From: DSOS01 sp035286585
GTDB lineage: Bacteria; Chloroflexota; Anaerolineae; Anaerolineales; UBA4823
Direction of reading: 5' to 3'
Length of the DNA stretch: 64,000 bases
NCBI GenBank assembly: GCA_035286585.1
Contig: DATEDC010000099.1
Coordinates: forward strand, 1 to 64,000
Below the pieces are notes generated by a model that was given only the letters and a program-made list of their open reading frames with translations, searched no databases and was not told the origin of the DNA. A program made the translations under genes and the position numbers. This document shows, piece by piece, positions 1 to 8,437 of the stretch; the stretch's first letter is position 1; every line of letters starts with the position of its first letter.

Positions 1-588
1 CATCCGTGCAACGCAGACTTTACGGTGTGTGATAATCCCATAGAATCCCCCCAAGTCACTGGAATAACCAATATGAATATGTCTTCGTCGGGAGGCTGGC
101 TGGAGGAGAGCGGCGGGGACCGACTTGGCAACACGGTGGTAGCAGTAAAAAACTCATTGGGAAATGTGGTTGGTCTTTACCGGGCCGAAAACAACTCGAT
201 TGAAGAGGGTCATAACTACGACTCTGGCGGGTATAAGATAGCTGTACCCCACTGCACCACCTGCAACTACACGATCGAAACCTGGCATGCAAGCAACCCC
301 GGCGTCCCGCTTGGCAATGTGAACGTCATGGGCACCACCTGCTCGGTAAACGATATCCCTGCAGGAACAGTCGTTAACCTGGATTATCCCGTTTGCTCGC
401 AACCAACCGCCATCAGACTGGTTAGCTTTTCCGCTACCGCCTCGAACGGCAAAACTGCTCTGCTCGCTCTTTTCCTACTTGCAAGTATGCTGGTCGTGAT
501 ATTGCTTCTTCATCAGGTGCGTCTGCGGTCTCGAGCTGATAAAACGGCTGACAAAACGACTGGAGCGCTTGTTTCTTTAGATAAATAG
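1..588 (+). CDS. C-terminal part of a surface protein with a membrane anchor (partial)
   Basis: The reading frame is already open at base 1, so this is the 3' end of a longer gene; the GTG at 25 is only an internal codon. The visible part is Cys-rich, with a CxxC pair (CTTC) in the middle, and looks extracellular. Near the end it has a short beta-strand-like TAIRLVSFSATAS segment, then a hydrophobic helix of about 20 residues (ALLALFLLASMLVVILLL) and an Arg/Lys-rich tail, an arrangement typical of a C-terminal membrane or cell-wall anchor. It stops 12 bases before the first glycosyltransferase of the exopolysaccharide operon, so it may be the operon's upstream gene or its cell-surface product. 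No enzymatic domain is recognisable and the N-terminus is unseen. Confidence 0.7.
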   Translation, partial: HPCNADFTVCDNPIESPQVTGITNMNMSSSGGWLEESGGDRLGNTVVAVKNSLGNVVGLYRAENNSIEEGHNYDSGGYKIAVPHCTTCNYTIETWHASNPGVPLGNVNVMGTTCSVNDIPAGTVVNLDYPVCSQPTAIRLVSFSATASNGKTALLALFLLASMLVVILLLHQVRLRSRADKTADKTTGALVSLDK

Positions 589-600
589 AATTTCTTGAAA

Positions 601-1866
601 ATGAACATATTGTTTTTATCCCAAATCGTCCCATATCCTCCGGACTCAGGCCCTAAGGTCAAGACCTGGCACGTTCTTCGTTCTCTTAAAGAACAAGGTC
701 ATCGGATCACCCTGGCAACTTTCGTTCGCCCGGAAGAACGGGCTCATTTAGGAACCTTGCGGAGGATCTGTGATGAAGTGTATGCGATTCCTATTCACCG
801 CTCTCGCCTTGCGGATCTTTATTATCTGCTGGTCAGCAATCTGACAGGACGCCCTTTTCTCATTGAGCGAGATGATATGGCCGGGATGCGTAAATTGGTG
901 CTGCACAAGATGCGCTCTGGAAAAATTGATGTTATCCATGCAGATCAGCTTACAATGACCCAGTTTGCTTTACCGGGTCGCTTTGGATTTCCGAGAAAAT
1001 TACCAATGCGGGAGGATGGCAAAAAGATCGTGCGCGTTTTCGATGCGCACAATGCAGTCTGGACGATTATTCAGCGCATGGGAGAGAACACCCAGGTCGT
1101 CTTCAAACCCTTCGTTGCGCTTGAAGCTCGTAGAGTAAAATGTTATGAGGGGAAAATTATTAAGGAGTTCGATCATACCCTGGCGGTAAGCGAACCCGAC
1201 CGCCAGGCGCTGCTACAGGCGCTTTACACGGTAGACCATCATGTGAATGGGGCGTCTATCAAAGTTATCCCGATTGCGGTGGATACAGATCAGCTCAAAC
1301 CGGTAAGGCGGTCTTCTGACTCATTGCATATCGTTACCCTGGGTACGCTTCATTACCCACCCAATGCCGATGGCATCCGTTGGTTTACTACTGAAGTGTT
1401 TCCAATCATCCGCCAGGCTGTTCCGATGGTTAAGCTGGCGATTATTGGTAAAAACCCGCCATCCGATATCGTGGAGCTGGCAAACCAAAATCCGGGTGTA
1501 ATTGAGGTAACCGGTTATGTTGATGACCTGACTCCCTACCTGGAAAAATCAGCCCTGATGGTAGTTCCGGTGCGCGCTGGGGGAGGCATGCGCGTCCGTA
1601 TCCTGGAGGCATTTGCCCGTGGGATGCCGGTGGTGACTACCACCATCGGACTTGAGGGGATTGAAGCTCAACCGGGCGAACACGTGCTGGTCGAAGACGC
1701 TCCCGAAGAATTTGCGGATGCGGTGGTTCGCTTGATAAACAATCCCTGTTATCAGGAGCTTTTGGGCGCAAATGGCAGGTGCCTGGCGACGCAGCGCTAC
1801 GACTGGCGGGTGGTTTTAACCACGTTGGATCAGGTTTATCAACAGATGGGAGAGAAGCGGAGATAG
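601..1866 (+). CDS. GT4-family glycosyltransferase
   Basis: Predicted cytoplasmic, GT-B fold retaining glycosyltransferase that adds a sugar during exopolysaccharide repeat-unit assembly. The N-terminus (MNILFLSQIVPYPPDSG) is the usual first Rossmann strand plus glycine loop; the C-terminal half has the donor-binding region with VVPVRAGGGMRVRILEAFA and the downstream conserved EGIEAQPGEH. It resembles the family of sugar transferases associated with exosortase/EPS loci (TIGR03087-like), by recollection of that family. I chose ATG 601 rather than TTG 595 because 601 begins directly with the conserved MNILFL strand. It is paralogous in layout to the gene at 3213. Acceptor and donor sugars cannot be told from sequence. 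Confidence 0.88.
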   Translation: MNILFLSQIVPYPPDSGPKVKTWHVLRSLKEQGHRITLATFVRPEERAHLGTLRRICDEVYAIPIHRSRLADLYYLLVSNLTGRPFLIERDDMAGMRKLVLHKMRSGKIDVIHADQLTMTQFALPGRFGFPRKLPMREDGKKIVRVFDAHNAVWTIIQRMGENTQVVFKPFVALEARRVKCYEGKIIKEFDHTLAVSEPDRQALLQALYTVDHHVNGASIKVIPIAVDTDQLKPVRRSSDSLHIVTLGTLHYPPNADGIRWFTTEVFPIIRQAVPMVKLAIIGKNPPSDIVELANQNPGVIEVTGYVDDLTPYLEKSALMVVPVRAGGGMRVRILEAFARGMPVVTTTIGLEGIEAQPGEHVLVEDAPEEFADAVVRLINNPCYQELLGANGRCLATQRYDWRVVLTTLDQVYQQMGEKRR

Positions 1867-1873
1867 CGCAGTT

Positions 1874-3202
1874 TTGAAAAGTAATCCGAAGCGAATATTA
1901 ATTGGTATTCTCGCTATCTCTGTTTTGTTTCGTGTCTTGGCGGCTTTATTCCTGGGAGATACGGTTGAAGATCTCCCGGGCACCAACGATCAGATCTCAT
2001 ATCACGCGCTGGCTTTGCGCCTCCTGGATGGATATGGTTTTACCTTTGGCGAACCGTGGTGGCCCCTGACCGCCGAGAATGCTCCTACTGCCCACTGGAG
2101 CTATTTGTACACCTTCTTCCTGACTGGCGTATACGGGCTTTTTGGCATCCATCCAGTGATCCCCCGTTTGATCCAGGCGATTCTGGTTGGCACTTTGCAC
2201 CCTTACCTGGTTTACCGCCTGGGAAGCCGGGTTTTTAACCCCAGGGTGGGGCAGTTGGCTGCAGCGCTTACAGCGTTCTATGCGTATTTTATCTACTACG
2301 CCGGGACCTTGATGACTGAGCCGTTTTATATCACCGCTATCCTGGCAGCGCTCAACCTGGCGATCGACTGGGTTGCTCCGCAAACAGACACGGACCGGCG
2401 GATACCCCTACTGCCTCGCTCGCTCGCCTTGGGGTTGGTTTTGGGCACAGCAATATTGCTCCGCCAGCTTTTTCTCTTGATGGTGCCATTCCTGTTTTTA
2501 TGGATCTGGTGGGCAAAACGAGAACGTGGCGCAGGTTCTGCTATTCCCGGGTTGGTGTTGTCTGTATTGGTGATTGGTGTGATGATCTTGCCATTTACAC
2601 TTTATAATTACAGTCGTTTCGGCCGCTTTGTCTTGCTGAATACTAACGCTGGATATGCCTTTTATTGGGGCAATCACCCAATCTACGGAAGGCGCTTTAT
2701 ACCCATCCTGCAAGAAGAGATGGGCAGCTATCAATCGCTCGTGCCCGTGGAGCTGCGCGGCCTGGATGAGGCTGCCCTGGACCAGGAACTGCTCCGCCGC
2801 GGTCTGGGCTTTGTGACTTCAGACCCATGGCGCTATACTCTGCTATCACTCAGCCGCATCCCTGCCTACTTTATGTTCTGGCCTTCAGAGGAGAGCGGCT
2901 TGATCAGCAATCTTTCGAGAGTAGGCAGTTTTGGGTTGCTCCTGCCTTTGATGGCGTATGGTTTGCTACGTTCATTGTACATAAAACCCAGACCATTCAG
3001 GTATTACCTGGGTTCACCGCTTTTTTTACTGCACCTTTTTATCCTGGTATATACCGGCATCCATATCTTGAGCTGGGCACTGATACGCTATCGCCTGCCG
3101 GTTGACGCCATCCTAGTGATCTTCGCCGGATTTGCTGTTGGATACATCTTTGCACGGAATGTGAGACTAGAACAACCTGGTAGGCTCCAAGCAAGCCTAT
3201 AA
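1874..3202 (+). CDS. GT39-like polytopic membrane glycosyltransferase
   Basis: Integral membrane protein of about 442 residues with roughly ten hydrophobic segments. After the first segment (ILAISVLFRVLAALFL) comes an acidic extracytoplasmic loop (GDTVEDLPGTNDQISYHALA) that fits the catalytic Asp-containing loop of the dolichyl-phosphate-mannose mannosyltransferase / ArnT superfamily (GT-C fold), followed by GYGFTFGEPWWP. The family transfers sugars from a polyprenyl-phosphate donor on the outer face of the membrane. The start codon is TTG at 1874, seven bases after the upstream GT4 stop, so the genes are probably cotranscribed. The C-terminal half is more divergent and the exact substrate is unknown. 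Confidence 0.8.
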   Translation: MKSNPKRILIGILAISVLFRVLAALFLGDTVEDLPGTNDQISYHALALRLLDGYGFTFGEPWWPLTAENAPTAHWSYLYTFFLTGVYGLFGIHPVIPRLIQAILVGTLHPYLVYRLGSRVFNPRVGQLAAALTAFYAYFIYYAGTLMTEPFYITAILAALNLAIDWVAPQTDTDRRIPLLPRSLALGLVLGTAILLRQLFLLMVPFLFLWIWWAKRERGAGSAIPGLVLSVLVIGVMILPFTLYNYSRFGRFVLLNTNAGYAFYWGNHPIYGRRFIPILQEEMGSYQSLVPVELRGLDEAALDQELLRRGLGFVTSDPWRYTLLSLSRIPAYFMFWPSEESGLISNLSRVGSFGLLLPLMAYGLLRSLYIKPRPFRYYLGSPLFLLHLFILVYTGIHILSWALIRYRLPVDAILVIFAGFAVGYIFARNVRLEQPGRLQASL

Positions 3203-3212
3203 ACTGCGAACC

Positions 3213-4448
3213 GTGAATATCCTCTTCATCGTGCCTTACGTACCCAATCTGATTCGGGTGCGGTCATTCAACCTGATACGCCAGCTAGCCAAGCGCGGCA
3301 ACAATCTCACCGTTTGCACACTGTGGACAGATGAGCATGAGCGGAGGGACGCCGATGATCTCGCCGAATACCCGGGCGTCGAGGTGGTTGCCCTGTATCA
3401 GTCGCGCTGGCAATCACTATGGAATTGTATTATCACGCTGCCTTCGACAACGCCCTTGCAGGCGGTTTACTCCTGGCAGCCTGGGCTGGCTGCCAGGATC
3501 AGCGGCCTGTTAGGATCAAGCGACAGACCGCCTTTTGAGGTTGTCCATGTGGAACACCTGCGCGGGGCGCGCTTTGGCGTCTATGTCAAGTCTCTTTTCC
3601 CGGAGATTCCGGTTGTCTGGGACAGCGTGGATTGCATCAGTTATCTTTTCGAACAGGCTGCCGGGTTGAGTCGCAGCATATTTGGAAAGATGGTCACACG
3701 GCTGGACCTAAATCGGACGCGGCGCTATGAAGGTTGGCTGGCAAGCCGATTTAACCGCGCCATCATCACCTCTACAATGGATAAGCAGGCTTTGCTTGAT
3801 CTTGTTCCCAATAATGTTCAGCCTGCTCCGATTGATATCCTCCCCAACGGAGTTGATTGGGAGTACTTCGGAGAGAGCGAAGCGATGCCCCGTGATCCGG
3901 CCACAGTCGTTTTCAGCGGTAAGATGAGCTATCACGCCAATATCACCATGGTCACCTATCTTGTGAACGAGATCATGCCTTTGGTGTGGGGTGAAAGACC
4001 GAATGCAAAGTTGATTATTGTAGGCAAAGACCCCCCAAAGAATATTCTGGCCCTGGCACAAAATCCTGCCATTACAGTAACCGGCACAGTTCCAGACTTG
4101 CGCCCATACTTGAGCAAGGCCACCCTGGCGGTGGTCCCTCTGGTTTATGGGGCTGGCTCACAATTAAAGCTCTTGGAAGCGATGGCTTGTGGAACACCTG
4201 TGGTTGCTTCACCGCGTGCGATCATGGCTCTGAGAGCAGAACCAGGCAAAGATCTGCTGGTTGCTCACACCCCTGCCGAGTTCGCGGCAAAGATTCTGGA
4301 GCTTTTCGATCACCCAGAGATGGCTAACCAGATAGGCCTGAGTGGTAGGCAATATATACGAGATCACCATCGTTGGGCAGCAATCACCGAGCGTCTGGAG
4401 AGGGTCTATCAAGCCGCAGCTCAAACCCCGGGCAACGAGAAAAACTAG
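3213..4448 (+). CDS. GT4-family glycosyltransferase (second copy)
   Basis: A second GT-B glycosyltransferase, 411 residues, similar in architecture to the one at 601 (starts MNILFIVPYVPNLIRVRSF; the C-terminal half has VFSGKMSYHANI, a family signature seen in the TIGR03087-like group, and VVPLVYGAGSQLKLLEAMA with the catalytic-region Glu). GTG start at 3213, ten bases after the membrane protein stop. It closes the first run of cotranscribed EPS genes; a 236-base gap follows. Probably adds another sugar of the repeat unit. The two GT4 proteins are diverged enough to have different specificities. Confidence 0.87.
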   Translation: MNILFIVPYVPNLIRVRSFNLIRQLAKRGNNLTVCTLWTDEHERRDADDLAEYPGVEVVALYQSRWQSLWNCIITLPSTTPLQAVYSWQPGLAARISGLLGSSDRPPFEVVHVEHLRGARFGVYVKSLFPEIPVVWDSVDCISYLFEQAAGLSRSIFGKMVTRLDLNRTRRYEGWLASRFNRAIITSTMDKQALLDLVPNNVQPAPIDILPNGVDWEYFGESEAMPRDPATVVFSGKMSYHANITMVTYLVNEIMPLVWGERPNAKLIIVGKDPPKNILALAQNPAITVTGTVPDLRPYLSKATLAVVPLVYGAGSQLKLLEAMACGTPVVASPRAIMALRAEPGKDLLVAHTPAEFAAKILELFDHPEMANQIGLSGRQYIRDHHRWAAITERLERVYQAAAQTPGNEKN

Positions 4449-4599
4449 CCCAACCCTCGAAATCCGCTCCTTTTACGAAGGGGGAAAAACATTGCCTACT
4501 CTACAATCATTAGATCCCTTGAAGGTATTTTCAGCCAACAAGTTATGCTCTTGCGGTGTAACGATTGAAGATCGTTAAACGTTATCCTTAATTGGGCGC

Positions 4600-4628
4600 T
4601 TGTGTAGACGTTTTTTATAAAATAATAA
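4600..4628 (+). promoter_or_regulatory. possible sigma-70 promoter for the second EPS gene block
   Basis: The 236-base gap between 4448 and 4685 contains no ORF of note. Within it, TTGTGT (4600-4605) and TAATAA (4623-4628) are 17 bases apart in an A/T-rich stretch 57 bases upstream of the sugar transferase ATG. Match to consensus is moderate only, so this is a suggestion that the block starting at 4685 has its own promoter. Confidence 0.35.
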
Positions 4629-4684
4629 TTTCGATTATCAACAGCCCGTGGTCTGTGACGTGCTGACCTTATTACCTTAATTCG

Positions 4685-6247
4685 ATGACCACCACGTCAA
4701 AATTGCAGTTGCGGATCGAATGGAGGGGATCTATCGTGAAGTCAACCGCGACAAGTTATGGGTATATCGTTCCCGAGAGGGTCGAGAAACCAATCAAACC
4801 AGCGGTTATGGGTTTTTTACGCTGGCTGATCTGGTTCGAATATATTGTTGCCTTATTGATCAACGATGCTTTAATGACATTGCTGGCATTTCGGGTCGCT
4901 TATTTGATCCGCTTTGAGTGGACCATCCCGGTTTTTCGTCTGGAAGCGATGTCCTCCCAGCCGTATTACAGCAGCCTGTCTATCATTCTCGTGCCGATCT
5001 GGCTGATGATATTCGCTGCATTTGGATTGTATCGGCGCCAGAATCTGCTGGGCGGCACGGAGGAGTATGCCCTGGTAGCGCGAGGAACTACCATTGGCAT
5101 GCTGGTGCTGATCATATTTGGTTTCCTGGAACCGGAATTTCTCATTGCCCGTGCGTGGTTATTGATGGCCTGGGGTCTCTCCTTCATTTTCACTGCCATT
5201 GGTCGATTTATACTGCGCCGTGTGATTTACTTGTTGCGCCGACGCGGCTTTTTTGTATCCCTCGCGTTGATCGTCGGAGCGAACGATGAAGGCATCTCGC
5301 TGGCCCGGCAACTGCGTAACTGGCGGACTTCAGGTCTGGAGGTGATTGGATTTGTAGATAAAAAACTCAAACCCGGGACGGTGCTCTTTGAGGACATATG
5401 CGTACTTGGCAGCACCTCCCATCTTGATGAGATCATCCGAGATTATGGAGTGGAAGAACTGATATTGGCCTCGAGCGCCATCTCGTCTCACGACAAAATG
5501 CTGGAGATTTTTCAGCGATACGGCGTGGATAGTAGAGTCAATGTACGTATGTCTTCCGGCCTGTACGAGATTATCACCACTGGGCTGACGGTAAGGGAAT
5601 TCGCCTACGTCCCGCTGGTGGGGATTAACAAAGTTCGCCTGACCGGGATGAATCGCTTGATAAAGTATCTTTTCGATTATAGTGTGGCATCGCTTGGGAT
5701 CATTGTGGCATCCCCTTTCATGCTGATGATCGCGATCGCGATCAAGCTGGATTCGCCAGGACCGGTTATCCACCGGCGCAGGGTGATGGGGGTAAATGGG
5801 CGTCAATTTGACGCTTTCAAATTCAGGACGATGCATAAGAACGGACGAGATATTCTTGATCAGCACCCAGAGCTGCAAACGGAGCTGGCCGAAAAACATA
5901 AGATCAAGCGCGACCCGCGGGTTACACGGGTTGGGCGCGTGCTACGCCGCTTGAGCCTGGACGAACTGCCTCAAGCGTTCAATGTGCTCAAGGGGGATAT
6001 GTCACTGGTCGGCCCGCGCATGATCTCCCCCGACGAGATCGAGAAATATGAGAAATGGGACATCAACCTGTTAACCGTCAGACCAGGTCTCACTGGTTTG
6101 TGGCAGGTGAGCGGGCGCTCGGATATTTCATACAAGGATAGGGTCAGTCTGGATATGCACTACATCCGCAACTATAGCATCTGGTTGGATCTGCAAATAT
6201 TGTGGCGAACACTACCCGCGGTGATTCAAGGTAGGGGGGCTTATTAG
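4685..6247 (+). CDS. undecaprenyl-phosphate sugar phosphotransferase (initiating, WbaP/CpsE type)
   Basis: Starts polysaccharide repeat-unit synthesis by moving a hexose-1-phosphate onto undecaprenyl phosphate at the inner membrane. The 520-residue protein has four hydrophobic helices (about residues 45-175), a CoA-binding-like Rossmann domain (LIVGANDEGISLARQL, about 200-310), a fifth helix, then the catalytic bacterial sugar-transferase domain: KLDSPGPVIHRRRVMG, AFKFRTMHKNG, RRLSLDELPQAFNVLKGDMS and GPRMISPDE, then RPGLTGLWQVSGRSD. These motifs are diagnostic of the polyprenyl glycosylphosphotransferase family. ATG 4685 is used. The GHMP kinase starts two bases after its stop. Which sugar is transferred is not shown by the sequence. 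Confidence 0.93.
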   Translation: MTTTSKLQLRIEWRGSIVKSTATSYGYIVPERVEKPIKPAVMGFLRWLIWFEYIVALLINDALMTLLAFRVAYLIRFEWTIPVFRLEAMSSQPYYSSLSIILVPIWLMIFAAFGLYRRQNLLGGTEEYALVARGTTIGMLVLIIFGFLEPEFLIARAWLLMAWGLSFIFTAIGRFILRRVIYLLRRRGFFVSLALIVGANDEGISLARQLRNWRTSGLEVIGFVDKKLKPGTVLFEDICVLGSTSHLDEIIRDYGVEELILASSAISSHDKMLEIFQRYGVDSRVNVRMSSGLYEIITTGLTVREFAYVPLVGINKVRLTGMNRLIKYLFDYSVASLGIIVASPFMLMIAIAIKLDSPGPVIHRRRVMGVNGRQFDAFKFRTMHKNGRDILDQHPELQTELAEKHKIKRDPRVTRVGRVLRRLSLDELPQAFNVLKGDMSLVGPRMISPDEIEKYEKWDINLLTVRPGLTGLWQVSGRSDISYKDRVSLDMHYIRNYSIWLDLQILWRTLPAVIQGRGAY

Positions 6248-6248
6248 G

Positions 6249-7226
6249 ATGATCATTGTTCAGACCCCCTTACGGGTAAGTTTCTTTGGCGGTGGCACCG
6301 ACCTTCCCTCCTATTATCTTGAAGAGGGCGGCTGCGCATTAAGCTCGACCATCGATAAATATGTATTTATTACGATCAAACACCGTTTCGATAAACTGCT
6401 GCGCGTGGGCTGGACGCGGGCAGAGATGGTAGAGTGCGTCGATCAGATTCAACACGAATTGATTCGGGAGGCCTTCCGGATAACAGGTATACATGAAGGA
6501 GTTGAGATCACCACTATGGGAGATATTCCCTCCGCGGGAACTGGCCTGGGGTCATCATCAACGGTCACAGTAGGGTCTTTGCATGCCATGTATACATTAT
6601 TAGGGGAAATCGTGACGGCTGAGCGCCTGGCGCAAGAGGCTTGCAAGATCGAGATTGACATTCTGGGCAAGCCAATTGGCATACAAGATCAATATATTGT
6701 CGCCTATGGCGGTCTTCGGTTTATGGAATTTTACCCGGATGGCAGGGTGAGTTTGCAACGGATTATATTGAATGAAGACTCAAGGCGGAAACTCAACGAA
6801 AACCTGCTCCTTTTTTACACCGGTATCAGCCGAAGTTCTGACCGCATACTGGTGGACCAGCAACGCAACATCAAGAGCAGCTTCGCCGTACTGCGGGAAA
6901 TGAAAAAGCTGGCATATGTCGCCCGCGAGTCTCTGGATTGTTGTGACATCGATATGATCGGTGAATATCTCCATGAAGGCTGGCAGCTCAAAAAGCGCCT
7001 ATCTGGTTTAATAAGCAATGGCGCCCTGGACGATATATACGCGGCTGCCCGCAAATCGGGAGCGACAGGCGGCAAGATCACCGGTGCAGGCGGCGGAGGA
7101 TTTTTATTGCTTTATGTGCCACACGAGCGCCAGGCTGCTGTTCGGGAAGCTCTGCAAGGGCTGCAAGAGCTGCCATTCCAGCTTGAACCAGATGGCAGCA
7201 AGGTAATTTTCAATTACAAACGCTAA
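6249..7226 (+). CDS. hddA: GHMP kinase, D-glycero-D-manno-heptose-7-phosphate 1-kinase-like
   Basis: Small-molecule kinase of the galactokinase/homoserine/mevalonate superfamily. The N-terminus (PLRVSFFGGGTDLPSYY) and the ATP-binding loop PSAGTGLGSSS (motif 2) are typical of HddA-type heptose kinases, and the third motif KITGAGGGGFLLLY is near the C-terminus. In the known pathway HddA phosphorylates C1 of heptose-7-phosphate on the way to a GDP-activated heptose. The next gene is a GmhA-like isomerase, which makes the HddA substrate, so the pair supports heptose synthesis for the EPS. The phosphatase (GmhB) and nucleotidyltransferase (HddC) are not in the window. Fucokinase or another GHMP specificity remains possible. 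Confidence 0.82.
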   Translation: MIIVQTPLRVSFFGGGTDLPSYYLEEGGCALSSTIDKYVFITIKHRFDKLLRVGWTRAEMVECVDQIQHELIREAFRITGIHEGVEITTMGDIPSAGTGLGSSSTVTVGSLHAMYTLLGEIVTAERLAQEACKIEIDILGKPIGIQDQYIVAYGGLRFMEFYPDGRVSLQRIILNEDSRRKLNENLLLFYTGISRSSDRILVDQQRNIKSSFAVLREMKKLAYVARESLDCCDIDMIGEYLHEGWQLKKRLSGLISNGALDDIYAAARKSGATGGKITGAGGGGFLLLYVPHERQAAVREALQGLQELPFQLEPDGSKVIFNYKR

Positions 7227-7255
7227 ATAGAGGTTGATTTATCCCTGGGGTTATC

Positions 7256-8419
7256 ATGGACCATATTAGTCGTTACGTAAACAGTCTAAAGCATACACTC
7301 GATCAGTTGCCGATGACCGAGATAGATAAGGTGATTGCAATATTACACGAGGCGCGTCTTTCCGGCAGGCAAATATTTATCATGGGAAATGGCGGCAGCG
7401 CCTCCACGGCCTCGCATTTCGTTTGTGACCTGGCAAAAAATACACGCAGACAGGGCTGGCCTAATTTTAAAGTGATTGGTTTGGCGGATAACATGTCGAT
7501 ATTTTCGGCTTACGCGAATGATGAGGGCTATGCAAGCGTGTTTGCCAATCAACTCGACAGCCTGGCGCATACGGGTGACGTGGTCATTGGCATCTCGACC
7601 AGTGGTAATTCACCCAATGTGATCAATGCGATCGAGCTGGCTAACCAGCGCGGGGCTACAACGATCGGCTTCACGGGATTTAATGGCGGTCGCCTGGGGT
7701 CAATGGTAGATATTGAAATCAGGGTTGCCAGCCAAAGCATCGAGCAAGTCGAAGACATTCACCTGATATTAGAACATTTGATAACAAAGGCGCTCAGAGA
7801 GGAAGTACAGGAGGCGGTCACAGCCAGCGAGCTGGGATTGCTGCTTGGCGTATCGGAGCAGGCCGTTGAATCTTCTGGCGCAACTGAACCCGAGAAAAGC
7901 CGCCAGATCTCCGCACAGGTAATTCGCTCGCCTGAGAATCTGGAATTGTTCTCCATGATCAGCCGCGAGCTGGCACTGGAATTAAATTTACGAGATATGC
8001 TCCGCCAGGTGCTGCAGATCACGCTATCCAACCTCAAAGCGATCAGCGGCAGCATCGTCGTTTTGGATGAAAATTACCGGGTTGTTGAGGGTGTTTTGGC
8101 GTATAATGGAAATGTACAGGTAATACCACCCCAGCAATTTGCTGACATTGTCGAACGGGGCCTGGCTGGCTGGGTGGTAGCTAATCGTGAATCAGCCCTA
8201 ATTGCGGATACCCGTAATGACCCTCGCTGGCTACCACGAGCATGGGAACAGCAAAATGGCGGATCCCGCTCCGTGATAAGTGTTCCTTTATTCTCTAGTG
8301 ATCGGGTTGTTGGAGTATTCACATTGGTCAACCCTGCTGATTCAAGATTCACAGATAATGATCTCTCTCTCCTGACCGCGGTGGCTGTGGTCATGTCAAT
8401 GGTGGATTTTGTGGTTTGA
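7256..8419 (+). CDS. GmhA-like phosphosugar isomerase fused to a GAF domain
   Basis: Two-domain protein of 387 residues. Residues 1-190 are a SIS domain with the phosphate-binding loop GNGGSASTASHFVCDLAK, GISTSGNSPNVINAIELA and the late QVEDIHLILEHL helix that carries the catalytic His/Glu in GmhA (sedoheptulose-7-phosphate isomerase). After a linker, residues about 225-387 form a GAF domain (SGSIVVLDENYRVVEG; VISVPLFSSDRVVGVFTLVN). Ordinary GmhA is about 190 residues, so the GAF half is an addition, with no kinase or cyclase attached. Its position after hddA points to heptose-phosphate synthesis, with the GAF domain possibly sensing a ligand or mediating assembly. Activity is expected; the regulatory role is inference. 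Confidence 0.85.
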   Translation: MDHISRYVNSLKHTLDQLPMTEIDKVIAILHEARLSGRQIFIMGNGGSASTASHFVCDLAKNTRRQGWPNFKVIGLADNMSIFSAYANDEGYASVFANQLDSLAHTGDVVIGISTSGNSPNVINAIELANQRGATTIGFTGFNGGRLGSMVDIEIRVASQSIEQVEDIHLILEHLITKALREEVQEAVTASELGLLLGVSEQAVESSGATEPEKSRQISAQVIRSPENLELFSMISRELALELNLRDMLRQVLQITLSNLKAISGSIVVLDENYRVVEGVLAYNGNVQVIPPQQFADIVERGLAGWVVANRESALIADTRNDPRWLPRAWEQQNGGSRSVISVPLFSSDRVVGVFTLVNPADSRFTDNDLSLLTAVAVVMSMVDFVV

Positions 8420-8437
8420 TTGAGGTTATAAAAACCG

